Shown: positions 1 to 10,200, counted from the stretch's first letter. The stretch is 64,000 bases of DNA from Intestinirhabdus alba (GCF_009711095.1 NZ_WMJZ01000006.1:1-64000), one strand, 5' to 3'. Translations and numbers: made by a program. Notes: a model not told the origin generated them from the letters alone.

Positions 1-55
1 TAAGACCGGTGGCAGTGAGCTCCGCCCCGTGCGGGACCAGGGAACTGACAGACAT
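1..55 (+). rRNA. rrf: 3' end of a diverged 5S rRNA (partial)
   Basis: The first 55 bases align, at nearly the same length, with the last half of enterobacterial 5S rRNA. The final stretch GGGAACTG-CAG-CAT is conserved and runs straight into CATCAAAT and an rrn-type terminator. E. coli has an rrn operon at this side of kgtP, which fits. Upstream of the last 25 bases the match is poor, with many substitutions and about one single-base indel. This is therefore either an unusual 5S variant or a degenerate copy. Only the 3' half is in the window, so pairing with the 5' strand of helix I cannot be tested. Confidence 0.55.
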
Positions 56-66
56 CAAATAAGTGA

Positions 67-95
67 AAAGGCCATCCTGCGGGATGGCCTTTTTG
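67..95 (+). terminator. Rho-independent terminator of the rRNA operon
   Basis: Arms AGGCCATCC (69-77) and GGATGGCCT (82-90) form a perfect 9-bp stem with a 4-base loop, followed by a run of T. The stem sequence is the one typical of enterobacterial rrn terminators. Confidence 0.9.
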
Positions 96-349
96 CGCTG
101 GTGCGCCGGATAAAAGCTCTGCCTGGCGGCACTTCGCTCCGTTGCCGTGTTGCCTTCACATGGGCTGCGGGACAACACGTTCGCCAATAGCCAGTGCTTC
201 CGCTCAACGCCCGAAATCCAAAAATTTTACCATCTGCTTATACATAACGTCCTGAATAGCCCTTCTGCTTTGTTCTCTTTATCGCATCAGTTTCCGCTGC
301 ATCCTCTCTTTTCCTGCTTCATAGCTACCTGGCTCGTTGTGCTAATCAG
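96..349. other. Intergenic region between rrn terminator and kgtP promoter
   Basis: No gene is supported here. An 81-codon frame at 147-392 has no ribosome binding site and no recognisable sequence. The region becomes AT-rich towards kgtP, and the only clear signal is the CRP-like site that follows. Confidence 0.5.
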
Positions 350-371
350 AAATGTGATATTGCTCTCATAT
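350..371 (+). promoter_or_regulatory. CRP-like binding site upstream of kgtP
   Basis: TGTGA at 353-357 and TCTCA at 364-368 are separated by 6 bases and flanked by A and T runs. This matches the CRP consensus TGTGA-N6-TCACA with one mismatch. TATATAAC-type sequences 5-15 bases downstream could be a -10 element. A catabolite-controlled dicarboxylate transporter would suit this arrangement, but that is inference. Confidence 0.5.
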
Positions 372-466
372 TTTTATATAACAACTATATAACATTTCAT
401 TTACCAAAAATGTCGACAAATACAATTAATGAGCGCAACAGATTCTTTGGCAGGAGTACAATTCTG

Positions 467-1765
467 ATGAGTGAAAGCAGTGTGTCTGCGGGGGGGATGC
501 TGGCCTCCGGCGATACCCGCCGTCGTGTATGGGCGATTGTCGGCGCTTCGTCGGGCAATCTGGTCGAATGGTTTGACTTTTATATTTACTCCTTCTGTTC
601 TCTCTATTTTGCCCATATTTTCTTTCCTTCCGGGAATACCACAACGCAGCTTCTCCAGACCGCGGGCGTTTTTGCTGCCGGTTTTTTGATGCGCCCCATT
701 GGTGGCTGGCTTTTTGGCCGAATTGCCGATAGGCATGGCCGCAAAAAATCCATGCTGTTGTCGGTTTGTATGATGTGTATGGGATCGCTGGCGATTGCGT
801 GTCTGCCGGGGTATGACATTATTGGGACCTGGGCACCTGCTCTGTTGCTTTTGGCTCGCCTGTTTCAGGGGCTCTCCGTAGGGGGAGAATATGGAACCAG
901 TGCAACCTATATGAGTGAAGTTGCCATCGAGGGGCGTAAAGGATTTTATGCTTCTTTTCAGTACGTTACCCTAATAGGCGGACAGCTGCTGGCGCTGCTG
1001 GTAGTGGTCATCCTCCAGCAGACGATGGAGGATAGCGCCCTGAGGGCATGGGGATGGCGTATTCCTTTTGTGCTCGGTGCCGTGCTTGCCATTGTCGCAC
1101 TGTGGCTGCGTCGCCAGCTGGATGAAACGTCGAAACAGGAGAACCGCGCGCTGAAGGAAGCCGGATCGTTGAAAGGACTGTGGCGTAACCGCAAGGCGTT
1201 TATTATGGTGCTGGGTTTTACCGCCGCCGGCTCGCTCTGTTTTTACACCTTCACGACCTATATGCAGAAATACCTGGTTAATACGGCAGGTATGCACGCC
1301 AACGTCGCCAGCGGCATTATGACGGGGGCTTTGTTTGTTTATATGCTGGTTCAGCCGCTTTTTGGTGCGCTTTCGGATAGAATCGGCAGACGTACCTCTA
1401 TGCTTTGTTTTGGCGCGCTGGCGACGCTTTTCACCGTACCGATCCTCTCAGCCCTACAGAATGTCACCTCGCCTTATGCGGCGTTTGCTCTGGTGATGTG
1501 CGCTCTGCTAATTATCAGCTTTTACACTTCTATTAGTGGGATCCTGAAGGCTGAGATGTTCCCCGCTCAGGTCCGCGCTCTGGGGGTAGGGCTTTCTTAC
1601 GCCGTGGCGAACGCGCTGTTTGGGGGATCCGCCGAGTACGTTGCGCTATCCCTGAAGTCGGCAGGCATGGAAAACTCTTTTTTCTGGTACGTTACCGCGA
1701 TGTCCGTCGTGGCGTTCCTGGTATCGCTGACTCTGCACCGTAAGGGGAAGGGGCTGCGTCTCTAA
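467..1765 (+). CDS. kgtP: Alpha-ketoglutarate:H+ symporter KgtP
   Basis: Inner-membrane permease of the major facilitator superfamily (metabolite:H+ symporter branch) that imports 2-oxoglutarate. The 432 residues match E. coli KgtP throughout and contain about 12 membrane segments. The loop 2-3 signature appears around [13 protein letters not shown] and its repeat is [13 protein letters not shown]. An upstream in-frame ATG at 410 would add 19 residues, but the ATG at 467 has CAGGAG 10 bases upstream and gives the family length. The 3' end overlaps convergent yfiM by 4 bases. Confidence 0.95.
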   Translation: MSESSVSAGGMLASGDTRRRVWAIVGASSGNLVEWFDFYIYSFCSLYFAHIFFPSGNTTTQLLQTAGVFAAGFLMRPIGGWLFGRIADRHGRKKSMLLSVCMMCMGSLAIACLPGYDIIGTWAPALLLLARLFQGLSVGGEYGTSATYMSEVAIEGRKGFYASFQYVTLIGGQLLALLVVVILQQTMEDSALRAWGWRIPFVLGAVLAIVALWLRRQLDETSKQENRALKEAGSLKGLWRNRKAFIMVLGFTAAGSLCFYTFTTYMQKYLVNTAGMHANVASGIMTGALFVYMLVQPLFGALSDRIGRRTSMLCFGALATLFTVPILSALQNVTSPYAAFALVMCALLIISFYTSISGILKAEMFPAQVRALGVGLSYAVANALFGGSAEYVALSLKSAGMENSFFWYVTAMSVVAFLVSLTLHRKGKGLRL

Positions 1766-2085
1766 TAGTGTGCCATCTGCCAGGCGGCGTAGCCGGCGGC
1801 TGCGCCAGCTACGTCCCATGCGAGGTCCTTCCAGCTCCAGCCGCTTCCTGCGGGACGGCTATCCCATAGCTCTTTAGACGCGCCCAGGCTAATGGAAAAC
1901 ATCAGGCCGACGGCGGCGCTGCGATCGCGGCTGAGGTCCTGATGCCGGGCATGTTCGTTTCCGGCCGCTGAAAGCATCGCGGAGGCGATAAAATGTTGAG
2001 CTTTATCCTGTCCGCGCCAGCCGTCGTTAGCGGTATGGCTGCAGCCGCAGAGAAACAACAGAGGTAAAAGAGACAGAATACGCAC
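1762..2085 (-). CDS. yfiM: YfiM family lipoprotein
   Basis: Small predicted lipoprotein of 107 residues, the same length as E. coli YfiM and in the same place between kgtP and pssA. The N-terminus is a short hydrophobic signal ending in the lipobox LCGC, so Cys15 should be lipidated. The C-terminal half carries a Gly/Ala-rich hydrophobic segment (around [12 protein letters not shown]) that may insert in or lie on a membrane. Its function is not known. Confidence 0.85.
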   Translation of the reverse strand: MRILSLLPLLFLCGCSHTANDGWRGQDKAQHFIASAMLSAAGNEHARHQDLSRDRSAAVGLMFSISLGASKELWDSRPAGSGWSWKDLAWDVAGAAAGYAAWQMAHY

Positions 2086-2127
2086 GCGATCTCCACGGAA
2101 TAAGCCCCGTACTGTACGGGGTTCACC

Positions 2128-3483
2128 TTATAGAATACGACTGATTAATCTGTCAATGCGGATACGCCGCAGGCGACGGATAAGCTTGCGAACTTTTACC
2201 GGATAATCAGCAATGCTTTGTAAATCGCGATAATGCTTCACGACCGTAGTATGAGTACGGATAAGCGACAGCTCCTTTTCGCGCTGAGACGCCAGCTCCT
2301 GCTTAGGATCGTGAATGAGGATCGCATTTTCCAGATCCAGACGCCAGGCGCGAGGGTTAAGGTTATTCCCGGTGAGCAGCATCCACCTGTCGTCCACCCA
2401 CATGCCTTTCAGATGGTAAGAGTTGTCGTCATCTTTCCATAAACGCACCACCAGCTGTCCGGTGTTGACGTAGTACTGCAGACGGCTCAGGAAGCGGCGT
2501 AGATTAATTTCATAGAGGTAGGGAAGCGCACCGATAATCTTGAATGGCTCGTTTTGCGGAATATAAAAATCGTTTGCCGTCTTATCACCAACGATAATTT
2601 CAACGCCCTTCCCGTCGCGCAGAAGCTGAATGATATTACGCACCAGTACGGCGGGCAGGTTGAAGTAGGGGGTACAGATCGTCAGCTTATGCTCCGCGCA
2701 GGGCATCAGATGGAAAATAGTTTTATTAAGCAGGCTGGTTTTTCCGAGACCCACGAGCGGCGTTACGGAAAGGGTGTCATTATCTGCATCGCCCTGAAAA
2801 TGGTAAGTGGCGTCGCGCAGCTCCTGACGATACAGCCGGATATCGTTTTTAATTTCCGGGCTTTTGGGGCGCTGAGCGTCATCCAGACGATTAACGGCGC
2901 GGCCGTTTATCAGGTTCTGAGTCACCCACTCGAACATAATTTCGGCCAACCGCGAATTGCGAATCAGCTGATAGCGGTCGTAGCGGTATTTTTCATGCTG
3001 ATGGAGATAAACATCGTTCAGGCTGGCACCGCTGTACAGAACGCTGTCGTCAATAATAAAGCCTTTAAAGTGCAGCACACCAAGCGCTTCGCGGGTGTTG
3101 ATCGGCACGCCGTATACGGGAATGTCCACGCCCGGATTCTCCCGGGCCATGCGGCAGTACCAGTCGGCGTTAGTGTTCGATGCCTCGACGCCAATGCGGC
3201 CACGCTGCGCGCGGTGCCAGTCGACCAGCACACGGATGTCCAGCGCGGGACGCTGCCGTTTAGCCTCGTAGAGGGCATTCAGTATGCCTTTGCCGCCGTC
3301 ATCCTGCTCAAGATAGAGGGCAATAATGCAAATGCGTCGCGTTGCGCTGGCAATTTTCTCCAGCAGCGTCTCCCGGAAGTTGGCAGGAGCATAAAAGAAA
3401 TCTACATCATCAACGGATTGAGCGATTTTAGGGAGTTGGGCAAGGTGTTGTTGATGTTTATTAAGCTTAAATTTTGACAACAT
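2128..3483 (-). CDS. pssA: CDP-diacylglycerol--serine O-phosphatidyltransferase (phosphatidylserine synthase)
   Basis: Makes phosphatidylserine from CDP-diacylglycerol and L-serine, the committed step to phosphatidylethanolamine. The 451-residue protein belongs to the phospholipase D superfamily. Two HKD motifs are visible, HFKGFIIDD near residue 138 and HLKGMWVDD near residue 358. The C-terminus is strongly basic (KVRKLIRRLRRIRIDR), consistent with a peripheral protein that binds acidic lipid or ribosomes. The start is the ATG at 3483, which gives the E. coli length; a GTG directly in front would add one residue. Confidence 0.96.
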   Translation of the reverse strand: MLSKFKLNKHQQHLAQLPKIAQSVDDVDFFYAPANFRETLLEKIASATRRICIIALYLEQDDGGKGILNALYEAKRQRPALDIRVLVDWHRAQRGRIGVEASNTNADWYCRMARENPGVDIPVYGVPINTREALGVLHFKGFIIDDSVLYSGASLNDVYLHQHEKYRYDRYQLIRNSRLAEIMFEWVTQNLINGRAVNRLDDAQRPKSPEIKNDIRLYRQELRDATYHFQGDADNDTLSVTPLVGLGKTSLLNKTIFHLMPCAEHKLTICTPYFNLPAVLVRNIIQLLRDGKGVEIIVGDKTANDFYIPQNEPFKIIGALPYLYEINLRRFLSRLQYYVNTGQLVVRLWKDDDNSYHLKGMWVDDRWMLLTGNNLNPRAWRLDLENAILIHDPKQELASQREKELSLIRTHTTVVKHYRDLQSIADYPVKVRKLIRRLRRIRIDRLISRIL

Positions 3484-3597
3484 CACAGTGCATTTCTTCT
3501 CTGTTCATTGAAGGGTTCTCTGTGCTATGCAGACGACATAAGCGGACAATCATAACATCAGTCCTGGCTAAAGTGATCAACATTTCCAGTACCTTAC

Positions 3598-6258
3598 TCA
3601 CGATTCCTCGTGTTGGTCCAGATCCAGCGTTAGACCAACAATACCTTCTTCGAGCTGAATATCAATGCTAAAACCAAGCTTGCGGGCCAGGATTATCATG
3701 CCGCGATTATTGGGCATTGTGATTCCGTTAAGGCGTTTCAGACCGTGACTGCGCGTGTAAGCTATTAGTTTTTCCATCAACTGACGGCCAAGACCTAATC
3801 CTTTCAGATCGGAGCGGACCAGGACGGCAAACTCCGCATCAATGTTATCCGGATCGGAAATGGCGCGCGTTACGCCAAGGATCTCTTCCTGACGATCGCA
3901 GCGGCGTACTGCGACAAAGGCCATTTCCCGATCGTAGTCGATCTGCGTCATATTGGCTAAATCTTCATGAGTAAATTCATTGATCTCGCTGAAATAGCGG
4001 TAATACAGATCTTCTTTGGTAACCTGGGAAATAAACTGCTGCAGATGCGGCTCATCCTCCGGCAGGATCGGGCGAAACAGACAGCGGTCGCCGTTTTTTA
4101 AGTGTACCCACTCCTCAAGCTGATGAGGATAGGGTCGTACGGCGAGCCTGGCTTCGCTATTGCCGCTAAACGGAGCGATGTCCATCGTCACATCGAGAGC
4201 GATAAAATCTTCAGCCGAGGCCAGAAGCGGATGAATATCCAGCCGCTGAATTTCCGGGCAATCGACGATCAGGTTAGAGACCTGCACCAGCAGCTGGCTC
4301 AACCCATTAATGTCCAGCGGACGCAGGGCGCTCCGGCCACGGATCTTTTTGCTCTTGATTGCCTGAATGACCAGGTAACGCGCCAGATTCATATTCAGGG
4401 GCGGCAGCGCCACCGCCGCCTGTTCTTCCGGCCGCCACTCCACGCCGCCCTCCCCAAGCATAATCAGAGGGCCAAACAGCGGATCGTGCTCAACCACGAC
4501 GCGCAGCTCTTGGGCTCCCGCGCGGTTGGCCATACTTTGCACCAGCAGACCGTGGATCCGCGCCTGCGGCCAGGCCATTTTTACGCGATCGAAGATAGCG
4601 TTCGCCGCCTGCTCCACTTCCACCGCCGTGCGCAGGTAGAGCATAACGCCCTGTACCTCCGACTTATGCGGAATATCCGGAGAGCGCAGCTTCAGCGCGA
4701 CGGGATAGCCTATCTGCCCGGCGATATGTACCGCTTCGGCGCTGTCCCCGGCAATCCAGGTGGGAAGCGTATGCAGACCATAGGCCTGCAGGATCGGCGC
4801 AACCTCATGGGTGTCCAGCGAAGATGCGCCGTCGGCGATAGCCCGCTGAAGGAGCGCGTGCGCCTGCGCCGTATTTGAGGCCAGGCTGTCGGGGAGTGCC
4901 GGGGTTTCTCGCAGCTGCTTCTGGTTTCGCCGATATTCCACCATATGCATAAAGGCCGTAATGGTGCCTTCCGGCGTACGATAGGTGGGAATGCCAGCCT
5001 CGCTGAACAGTCTGCGGGCCTCCTGAGAGGAGAATTCTCCGCACCAGTTAGTCAACAGTGAGACAAACTTGCCCCTGGGATGGCGCTTTAGGGCATCGAT
5101 CAGCGCCCGGGCGCATTCGGTCACCGGGGCCACCGCGCTGGGAGAGTGGATCACCATCAGCGCGTCAAAATCCTGGCTGGAAAGCAAAACGTCGAGCGCG
5201 CTAACATAGTGCTCAACGGTGGCGTCGTCGCGCAGATCCAGCGGGCTGGCGATATCAACCTGTGCGGGCAGCGCCTCCCGCAGCTGACGATGGGTCTCCT
5301 CGCTCAGAGTGGCCGGCTTGCCGTTGCGCGGCCAGAGCGCGTCCAGCGCCAGCGCGGCAGGAGCCGCGCCGTTGCTGACGATCATCAGCCGGTCGCCGCG
5401 CAGCGGGCGCATATGGCTGAGCGTTTCGACCGCCGAAAACAGTTCATGAGTATCCTGTACGCGCAGCAGACCGGCGCGCTGAATCGCGGCGTCCCACGCC
5501 GGATCCAGCCCCGAGCGGGTATTCAGCAGGCGCTGGGCCTGTGGACTACGGCCGCTTTTGATGATCAGGATCGGCTTGTTGCGCGACGCGCTGCGGGCGG
5601 CGGAGACAAAGCGCCGGGCGTCGCTTAAATGCTCAAGATAGAGCAGGATAGCGCTGGTCTTACCGTCGCGCGCCAGAAAGTCCAGCAGCTCGTCAACGTC
5701 GATATCCAGGCCGTCGCCAAGCGCGATAAAATAGGAGAAGCCCATTTCCCGCTGCTGCGCCCAGTCGAGAATGGTATTGGAAACGGCGGCGGACTGCGAA
5801 ATGAAGGCAAGCCTGCCGCGCCGGATCGGCACCGGTGAAAAGCTGGCGTTCAGCCCCTGCCACGGCGCGAGCAGCCCAAGGCTGTTAGGGCCGAGCAGGC
5901 GCATTGTATAGCGCCGGGCGCAGGCCAACAGCTCAGCGTGCCGGGAGGTGGGGGCAGAGAGGATGATGCAGGTTTTGCAGCCTTTTTCGCCCAGCGCTTC
6001 GAGCAGGGACAGATTACGGCTGGCGTTAGTGCAGAGCACCGCGAGATCGGGAACAAACGGCAGGCTGGCGATATCTGGCCATGCCAGAACCCCCAGCACG
6101 GCCTTCCAGGCGGGGGTGACCGGCAATACCGGGCCATTGAAGCCCCCGGCAAGCAGGTTACGCATCATCAGATAACCAGCGCGACTGGGCTTCATTGACG
6201 CGCCGATGACCGCAATGGACTTTGGCCGCAGCAGCGCTTCCAGACCTCGTTGACTCAT
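3598..6258 (-). CDS. patZ: Protein lysine acetyltransferase Pat/PatZ
   Basis: Acetyl-CoA-dependent N-epsilon-lysine acetyltransferase that inactivates acetyl-CoA synthetase and other targets. At 886 residues it has the full family architecture. An N-terminal CoA-binding/acyl-CoA synthetase (NDP-forming)-like part comes first, then an ATP-grasp-like segment (about residues 480-700, with YPVALKLRSPDIPHKSE), then a C-terminal GNAT domain (about 725-886) with the acetyl-CoA loop LKGLGLGRQLM. The start has a GAAGGA-like site 8 bases upstream. It lies 31 bases after tapT on the same strand and is probably co-transcribed with it. Confidence 0.95.
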   Translation of the reverse strand: MSQRGLEALLRPKSIAVIGASMKPSRAGYLMMRNLLAGGFNGPVLPVTPAWKAVLGVLAWPDIASLPFVPDLAVLCTNASRNLSLLEALGEKGCKTCIILSAPTSRHAELLACARRYTMRLLGPNSLGLLAPWQGLNASFSPVPIRRGRLAFISQSAAVSNTILDWAQQREMGFSYFIALGDGLDIDVDELLDFLARDGKTSAILLYLEHLSDARRFVSAARSASRNKPILIIKSGRSPQAQRLLNTRSGLDPAWDAAIQRAGLLRVQDTHELFSAVETLSHMRPLRGDRLMIVSNGAAPAALALDALWPRNGKPATLSEETHRQLREALPAQVDIASPLDLRDDATVEHYVSALDVLLSSQDFDALMVIHSPSAVAPVTECARALIDALKRHPRGKFVSLLTNWCGEFSSQEARRLFSEAGIPTYRTPEGTITAFMHMVEYRRNQKQLRETPALPDSLASNTAQAHALLQRAIADGASSLDTHEVAPILQAYGLHTLPTWIAGDSAEAVHIAGQIGYPVALKLRSPDIPHKSEVQGVMLYLRTAVEVEQAANAIFDRVKMAWPQARIHGLLVQSMANRAGAQELRVVVEHDPLFGPLIMLGEGGVEWRPEEQAAVALPPLNMNLARYLVIQAIKSKKIRGRSALRPLDINGLSQLLVQVSNLIVDCPEIQRLDIHPLLASAEDFIALDVTMDIAPFSGNSEARLAVRPYPHQLEEWVHLKNGDRCLFRPILPEDEPHLQQFISQVTKEDLYYRYFSEINEFTHEDLANMTQIDYDREMAFVAVRRCDRQEEILGVTRAISDPDNIDAEFAVLVRSDLKGLGLGRQLMEKLIAYTRSHGLKRLNGITMPNNRGMIILARKLGFSIDIQLEEGIVGLTLDLDQHEES

Positions 6259-6289
6259 ATCGGTTTCCTTCGGCTATGAGCGAAAAAGT

Positions 6290-6991
6290 CTACATGCTTT
6301 CCGCTGATTCTGCTGTGACGCTCCCCTGATGTTGCGTTTTTCCCGCGAGGTAGCGCGTTCTGAAGCGGAAAAAATGTTCGCCTAAGCCGGCCGCTGCCTC
6401 AGCGTCACCGGCCAGATCCAGCAGAGCGATAGCCACCTCGGCGGTACAATATTGTCCTGCCGCATGGGCCTCGCGCAGGCGATAGGCGGAAAGGCGCGCC
6501 AGATCGACGGAGATAACCGGCAGCGCGTCAAGCCAAGGGCTTTTACGGAACATTTTACGGGCTTCCGGCCATGTGCCGTCGAGCATGATGAACAGCGGCG
6601 GCTTTCCGGAGGAAGAGGGGGCGGAAATAACCTGGCGCTCTTCTCCGGCATAGGAGGCAGGGAACACCACCATCGGCTGATAGTCTGGGCTCTGCACCAG
6701 CTCAAGCAGCGCTGACGGCGGCGCGGTGCGCGACCACCCGAACGCGGCGGTATCGGGTAAAATATCGGCGATCAGTCGTCCGGTATTGCTGGGCTTCATT
6801 GGCTCGGTGTCAAACATGACCAGGCAAAATCGGCTTCGGGCCTGTCGGGGAGATAGCGTATCGCACAGGCAGAGTTTTAGCGGCAGCAGGCAGCGCTGAC
6901 AGCGGCGGATGCGGTTTCCGCGGGCGAGAAAAGGGCGTGTCGCCCGCGCCAGGCGTTCGGCGCGCAGCTGAAGAACGGCGTTATCGGTCAT
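6290..6991 (-). CDS. tapT: tRNA-uridine aminocarboxypropyltransferase TapT (DTW domain)
   Basis: DTW-domain enzyme that forms acp3U at position 47 in the variable loop of several tRNAs, using S-adenosylmethionine. The 233 residues match E. coli YfiP/TapT. Four cysteines in CQRC...CLC near residues 31-43 form the putative zinc knuckle, and DGTWPEA carries the DTW signature. It is the first gene of a probable tapT-patZ operon. The final dozen residues (GSVTAESAESM) are non-conserved tail. Confidence 0.9.
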   Translation of the reverse strand: MTDNAVLQLRAERLARATRPFLARGNRIRRCQRCLLPLKLCLCDTLSPRQARSRFCLVMFDTEPMKPSNTGRLIADILPDTAAFGWSRTAPPSALLELVQSPDYQPMVVFPASYAGEERQVISAPSSSGKPPLFIMLDGTWPEARKMFRKSPWLDALPVISVDLARLSAYRLREAHAAGQYCTAEVAIALLDLAGDAEAAAGLGEHFFRFRTRYLAGKTQHQGSVTAESAESM

Positions 6992-7059
6992 GGGGATATA
7001 TGATGAAAAACGCCATTGTCGCAGAGCGGAAAACGGGGCACAAGATGCCCCCCCGGGGT

Positions 7060-7479
7060 TTACAACGATTCATCCAGCCAGCTGTCAAAAGGCGCTTTTG
7101 GCACGGCACCATTAAGCGTATCGACGAGCTGGCCCTGCCTGAAGATCATAATCGTCGGGATGCTGCGGATACCAAAACGCGCGCTTAGCTCACGTTCGGC
7201 CTCGGTGTTGATCTTAACAAAACGTACCTGGCCGCTCCGCTCCTGCGCAACGTCTTCAAAGATCGGTGCAAAGCTGCGGCAGGGGCCGCACCAGGGTGCC
7301 CAGAAGTCAATCACCACGGGCAGATCGTCCTTCAACAGCTTATCCAGCGTTTCGCCGGTGGCGGCGATCACTTTACCGTCAAACAGCTCGTGACCGCAGC
7401 GTCCGCATTTGGCCGCGTCCTCACGGCGATCGTCGGGAAGGCGGTTAATGGCCTGGCAGCGGGTACAAACGGTATTCAT
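7060..7479 (-). CDS. trxC: Thioredoxin 2 TrxC
   Basis: Zinc-containing cytoplasmic thioredoxin of 139 residues. An N-terminal zinc ribbon (Cys5, Cys8, Cys25, Cys28) precedes a thioredoxin fold with the active site WCGPC (Cys64/Cys67) and the cis-proline loop RSIPT. It reduces protein disulphides with thioredoxin reductase. In E. coli it is induced by OxyR; no OxyR site was resolved by eye in the 204-base divergent region shared with yfiF. Confidence 0.96.
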   Translation of the reverse strand: MNTVCTRCQAINRLPDDRREDAAKCGRCGHELFDGKVIAATGETLDKLLKDDLPVVIDFWAPWCGPCRSFAPIFEDVAQERSGQVRFVKINTEAERELSARFGIRSIPTIMIFRQGQLVDTLNGAVPKAPFDSWLDESL

Positions 7480-7683
7480 AGCTAACCTCTGAATATGTGG
7501 CTTACGAAGCCGGCAACAGGCCGGATGTTTCTTTTGTGTTACATATTATTGGTGTATTTGTAGTAAGCAACAATGCGTTTTATTCAATGAGTACAATAGT
7601 CATAAGCTTTTAACTGAAAACGTAGCTAACCGGCTGCACATCGGGTAATCTGCGCGCTTCGCGCAGCGCTGGTGGAGAAAAGC

Positions 7684-8721
7684 ATGAACGATGAATTAAA
7701 AAGTAAAAGCGGCAAGGTCAAAGTGATGTATGTCCGCAGTGATGATGATTCCGACCGTCGTATCCATAACCCGCGTACCGGGAAAGGGGGCGGGCGTCCA
7801 GGAAAATCACGTGCAGACGGTGGCCGTCGCCCCGCCCGCGATGAACCAAACAGACAGAGCCGCGATCGCCGCAGCGATGAGTCGCCCTGGCGCACCGTAT
7901 CCCGCGCGCCGGGCGATGACGTGCCAGAAAAAGCCGATCACGGCGGCATCAGCGGGAAAAGCTTTATCGATCCGGAAGTGTTGCGCCGTCAACGCGCGGA
8001 AGAAGCCCGCGTTTACGGGGAAAATGCCTGCCAGGCCCTGTTCCAGAGCCGTCCGGACGCTATCGTCCGCGCGTGGTTTATTCAGAGCGTTACCCCGCGC
8101 TTTAAAGAGGCGCTGCGCTGGATGGCAGCGAACCGCAAGGCCTACCACGTGGTGGACGAAGCCGAGCTGGCAAAAGCCTCCGGTACTGAGCACCACGGCG
8201 GCGTCTGCTTCCTGATTAAAAAACGTAACGGTACTACCGTCAGGCAGTGGGTGAGCAAGGCCGGGACGCAGGACTGCGTGCTGGCGCTGGAAAACATCGC
8301 CAATCCGCATAATCTGGGCGGCATGATGCGCAGCTGCGCGCACTTCGGTATCAGAGGCGTTGTGGTGCAGGACGCGGCGCTGCTGGAGTCTGGCGCGGCG
8401 ATTCGTACCGCTGAAGGTGGCGCGGAGCACGTGCAGCCGATTACCGGCGACGGCATTGTCGGGGTGCTGGATGATTTTCGTCAGGCGGGCTATACCGTTG
8501 TAACCACCTCCAACGATCGCGGGGCGTCGCTGTTCAAAACAGCGCTGCCGGAAAAGGTCGTGCTGGTACTGGGCCAGGAGCTTGACGGTATGCCGGAAGC
8601 GGCGCGCGATCCTCGCGATCTGTGCGTAAAAATTGACGGCACCGGCAGTGTGGAAGGCCTCAACGTTTCGGTTGCCGCAGGCGTACTGCTTGCGGAGTGG
8701 TGGCGGCAGAACAAAGCGTAA
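7684..8721 (+). CDS. yfiF: SPOUT-family tRNA/rRNA methyltransferase YfiF
   Basis: SpoU-class (SPOUT) RNA methyltransferase family protein of 345 residues. The first 110 residues are a low-complexity basic Arg/Gly/Asp-rich tail of RNA-binding character. The catalytic knot motifs follow in order: [27 protein letters not shown] and [16 protein letters not shown]. The start at 7684 (MNDELKSK) is chosen because GGTGGAG precedes it and it equals the E. coli start; an in-frame ATG 12 bases earlier is poorer. The RNA target cannot be inferred from the sequence. Confidence 0.9.
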   Translation: MNDELKSKSGKVKVMYVRSDDDSDRRIHNPRTGKGGGRPGKSRADGGRRPARDEPNRQSRDRRSDESPWRTVSRAPGDDVPEKADHGGISGKSFIDPEVLRRQRAEEARVYGENACQALFQSRPDAIVRAWFIQSVTPRFKEALRWMAANRKAYHVVDEAELAKASGTEHHGGVCFLIKKRNGTTVRQWVSKAGTQDCVLALENIANPHNLGGMMRSCAHFGIRGVVVQDAALLESGAAIRTAEGGAEHVQPITGDGIVGVLDDFRQAGYTVVTTSNDRGASLFKTALPEKVVLVLGQELDGMPEAARDPRDLCVKIDGTGSVEGLNVSVAAGVLLAEWWRQNKA

Positions 8722-8766
8722 CGCTGTGTCTGCAGACCCGGCTGGCGTCGCGCCATGCCGGGTAAT

Positions 8767-8794
8767 GGCCGGCATCAGTCCGGCCTGATATTTT
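8767..8794 (+). terminator. Putative terminator after yfiF
   Basis: Arms GGCCGG (8767-8772) and CCGGCC (8780-8785) are followed by TGATATTTT. The stem is short but GC-only. It abuts the convergent ung stop codon at 8793. Confidence 0.45.
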
Positions 8795-9482
8795 ACTCGC
8801 TCTCCGCCGGCAGGACCGGCATCCAGTCAATGGGTTTTTCGCCTCTTTTTTCCAGCCACTGATTTGTCAGTACGAAATGATTGCAGCCAAAAAAGCCGCG
8901 ATGGGCGGACAGCGGCGACGGGTGCGGCGCTTTCAGCACATAATGGCGCTGCTTGTCGATAATCGCCCCCTTTTTCTGCGCATGGGAACCCCAGAGCAGA
9001 AAAACCACCCCCTCGCAATGCTGGTTTATCAGGCTTATCACTTTATCGGTAAAGGTTTCCCAGCCCAGGCTGGCATGGGAATGCGCCTGCCCGGCGCGTA
9101 CCGTCAACACCGTATTAAGTAGCAAAATGCCCTGACGCGCCCAGCTTTCAAGATAGCCATGTGTCGGCCGGGTAAAACCCGGAACAGAGCTTTCCAGCTC
9201 TTTATAGATATTGAGCAGCGACGGCGGCGTGGCGATGCCGGGACGCACGGAAAACGACAGCCCGTGAGCCTGGCCGGGGCCGTGGTACGGGTCCTGGCCC
9301 AGAATCACCACCTTCACATCACCAAGCCCGGTGTAGCGGAACGCATTAAAAACATCTTTCTGCGGAGGGTAGATAGTGATGCCGGATTGGCGCTCTCCGG
9401 CAACGGTTTGTAGCGTATGAACAAAATAGGGCTGTTTTTTCTCTTCAGCCAGCACGTCGTGCCAGGTTAATTCGGTAGCCAT
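8793..9482 (-). CDS. ung: Uracil-DNA glycosylase Ung
   Basis: Removes uracil from DNA as the first step of base excision repair. It is 229 residues, identical in length to the E. coli enzyme. The water-activating loop [10 protein letters not shown] (Asp64) and the catalytic-His loop [11 protein letters not shown] (His187) are intact. The ATG at 9482 follows CAGGAGAG by 4 bases; the open frame continues 43 codons upstream but that part is not conserved. Divergent from grcA. Confidence 0.96.
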   Translation of the reverse strand: MATELTWHDVLAEEKKQPYFVHTLQTVAGERQSGITIYPPQKDVFNAFRYTGLGDVKVVILGQDPYHGPGQAHGLSFSVRPGIATPPSLLNIYKELESSVPGFTRPTHGYLESWARQGILLLNTVLTVRAGQAHSHASLGWETFTDKVISLINQHCEGVVFLLWGSHAQKKGAIIDKQRHYVLKAPHPSPLSAHRGFFGCNHFVLTNQWLEKRGEKPIDWMPVLPAESE

Positions 9483-9676
9483 CTCGCTCTCCTGCGATTT
9501 CTTTCGTCCCCTTAGCTTAACTGCTTCTTTCTGCGGTGCAAAATGCTGTCTGCCATAAAGCAAATCTGCCCCTGTGCCGGGAAAAGCCACATGTTTGAAA
9601 AACAATTGCACGGCGAATTTAAATTGATGTGACGCAATAAAGTTTTCTGCGTGGTTCTTTGCTGGTGTGATTTTTA

Positions 9677-9690
9677 TTGATTTATATCAA
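9677..9690. promoter_or_regulatory. FNR box upstream of grcA
   Basis: TTGAT-TTAT-ATCAA is a perfect match to the FNR consensus TTGAT-N4-ATCAA. It lies 110 bases upstream of the grcA start. FNR/ArcA activation of grcA under oxygen limitation is known in E. coli. The rest of the 318-base ung-grcA region shows a TATATA-rich promoter segment near 9713-9725 and no gene. Confidence 0.85.
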
Positions 9691-9800
9691 AGAATGCGGC
9701 AAGTCCGAAGCGTATATATACACACAAGAAACAATGGTTTTACCAATTGCCCGCAATTTGCGCTGGCCATAGTCAAATAAATTCGCCCGGGAGGCATCTT

Positions 9801-10184
9801 ATGATTACAGGTATCCAGATTACTAAAGCCGCTAACGACGATCTGCTGAACTCTTTCTGGCTGCTGGACAGCGAAAAAGGCGAAGCGCGCTGCATCGTGG
9901 CGAAAGCCGGTTTCGCGGAGGATGAGGTGGTTGCGGTAAATACGCTGGGTGACATCGAATACCGGGAAATCCCAATGGAAGTGAAACCGGAAGTTCGCGT
10001 GGAAGGCGGGCAGCATCTGAATGTTAACGTGCTGCGCCGTGAAACGCTGGAAGACGCGGTTAAGCATCCGGAAAAATATCCGCAGCTGACCATCCGCGTT
10101 TCCGGCTACGCCGTGCGCTTTAACTCGCTGACGCCGGAGCAGCAGCGCGACGTCATCGCCCGTACTTTTACTGCAAGCCTGTAA
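9801..10184 (+). CDS. grcA: Autonomous glycyl radical cofactor GrcA (YfiD)
   Basis: Spare glycyl-radical domain that replaces the oxygen-damaged C-terminus of pyruvate formate-lyase. It is 127 residues, the family length, and ends with the glycyl radical motif RVSGYAVRF. The ATG at 9801 has GGGAGG 10 bases upstream. The upstream FNR box and the downstream hairpin terminator mark it as a single-gene unit. Confidence 0.96.
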   Translation: MITGIQITKAANDDLLNSFWLLDSEKGEARCIVAKAGFAEDEVVAVNTLGDIEYREIPMEVKPEVRVEGGQHLNVNVLRRETLEDAVKHPEKYPQLTIRVSGYAVRFNSLTPEQQRDVIARTFTASL

Positions 10185-10200
10185 GGTTGTAAAAGCACAG

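Noticed and set aside
147-392. 81-codon frame upstream of kgtP
   Set aside because: No Shine-Dalgarno, no recognisable sequence, and it covers the CRP-like site and promoter region.
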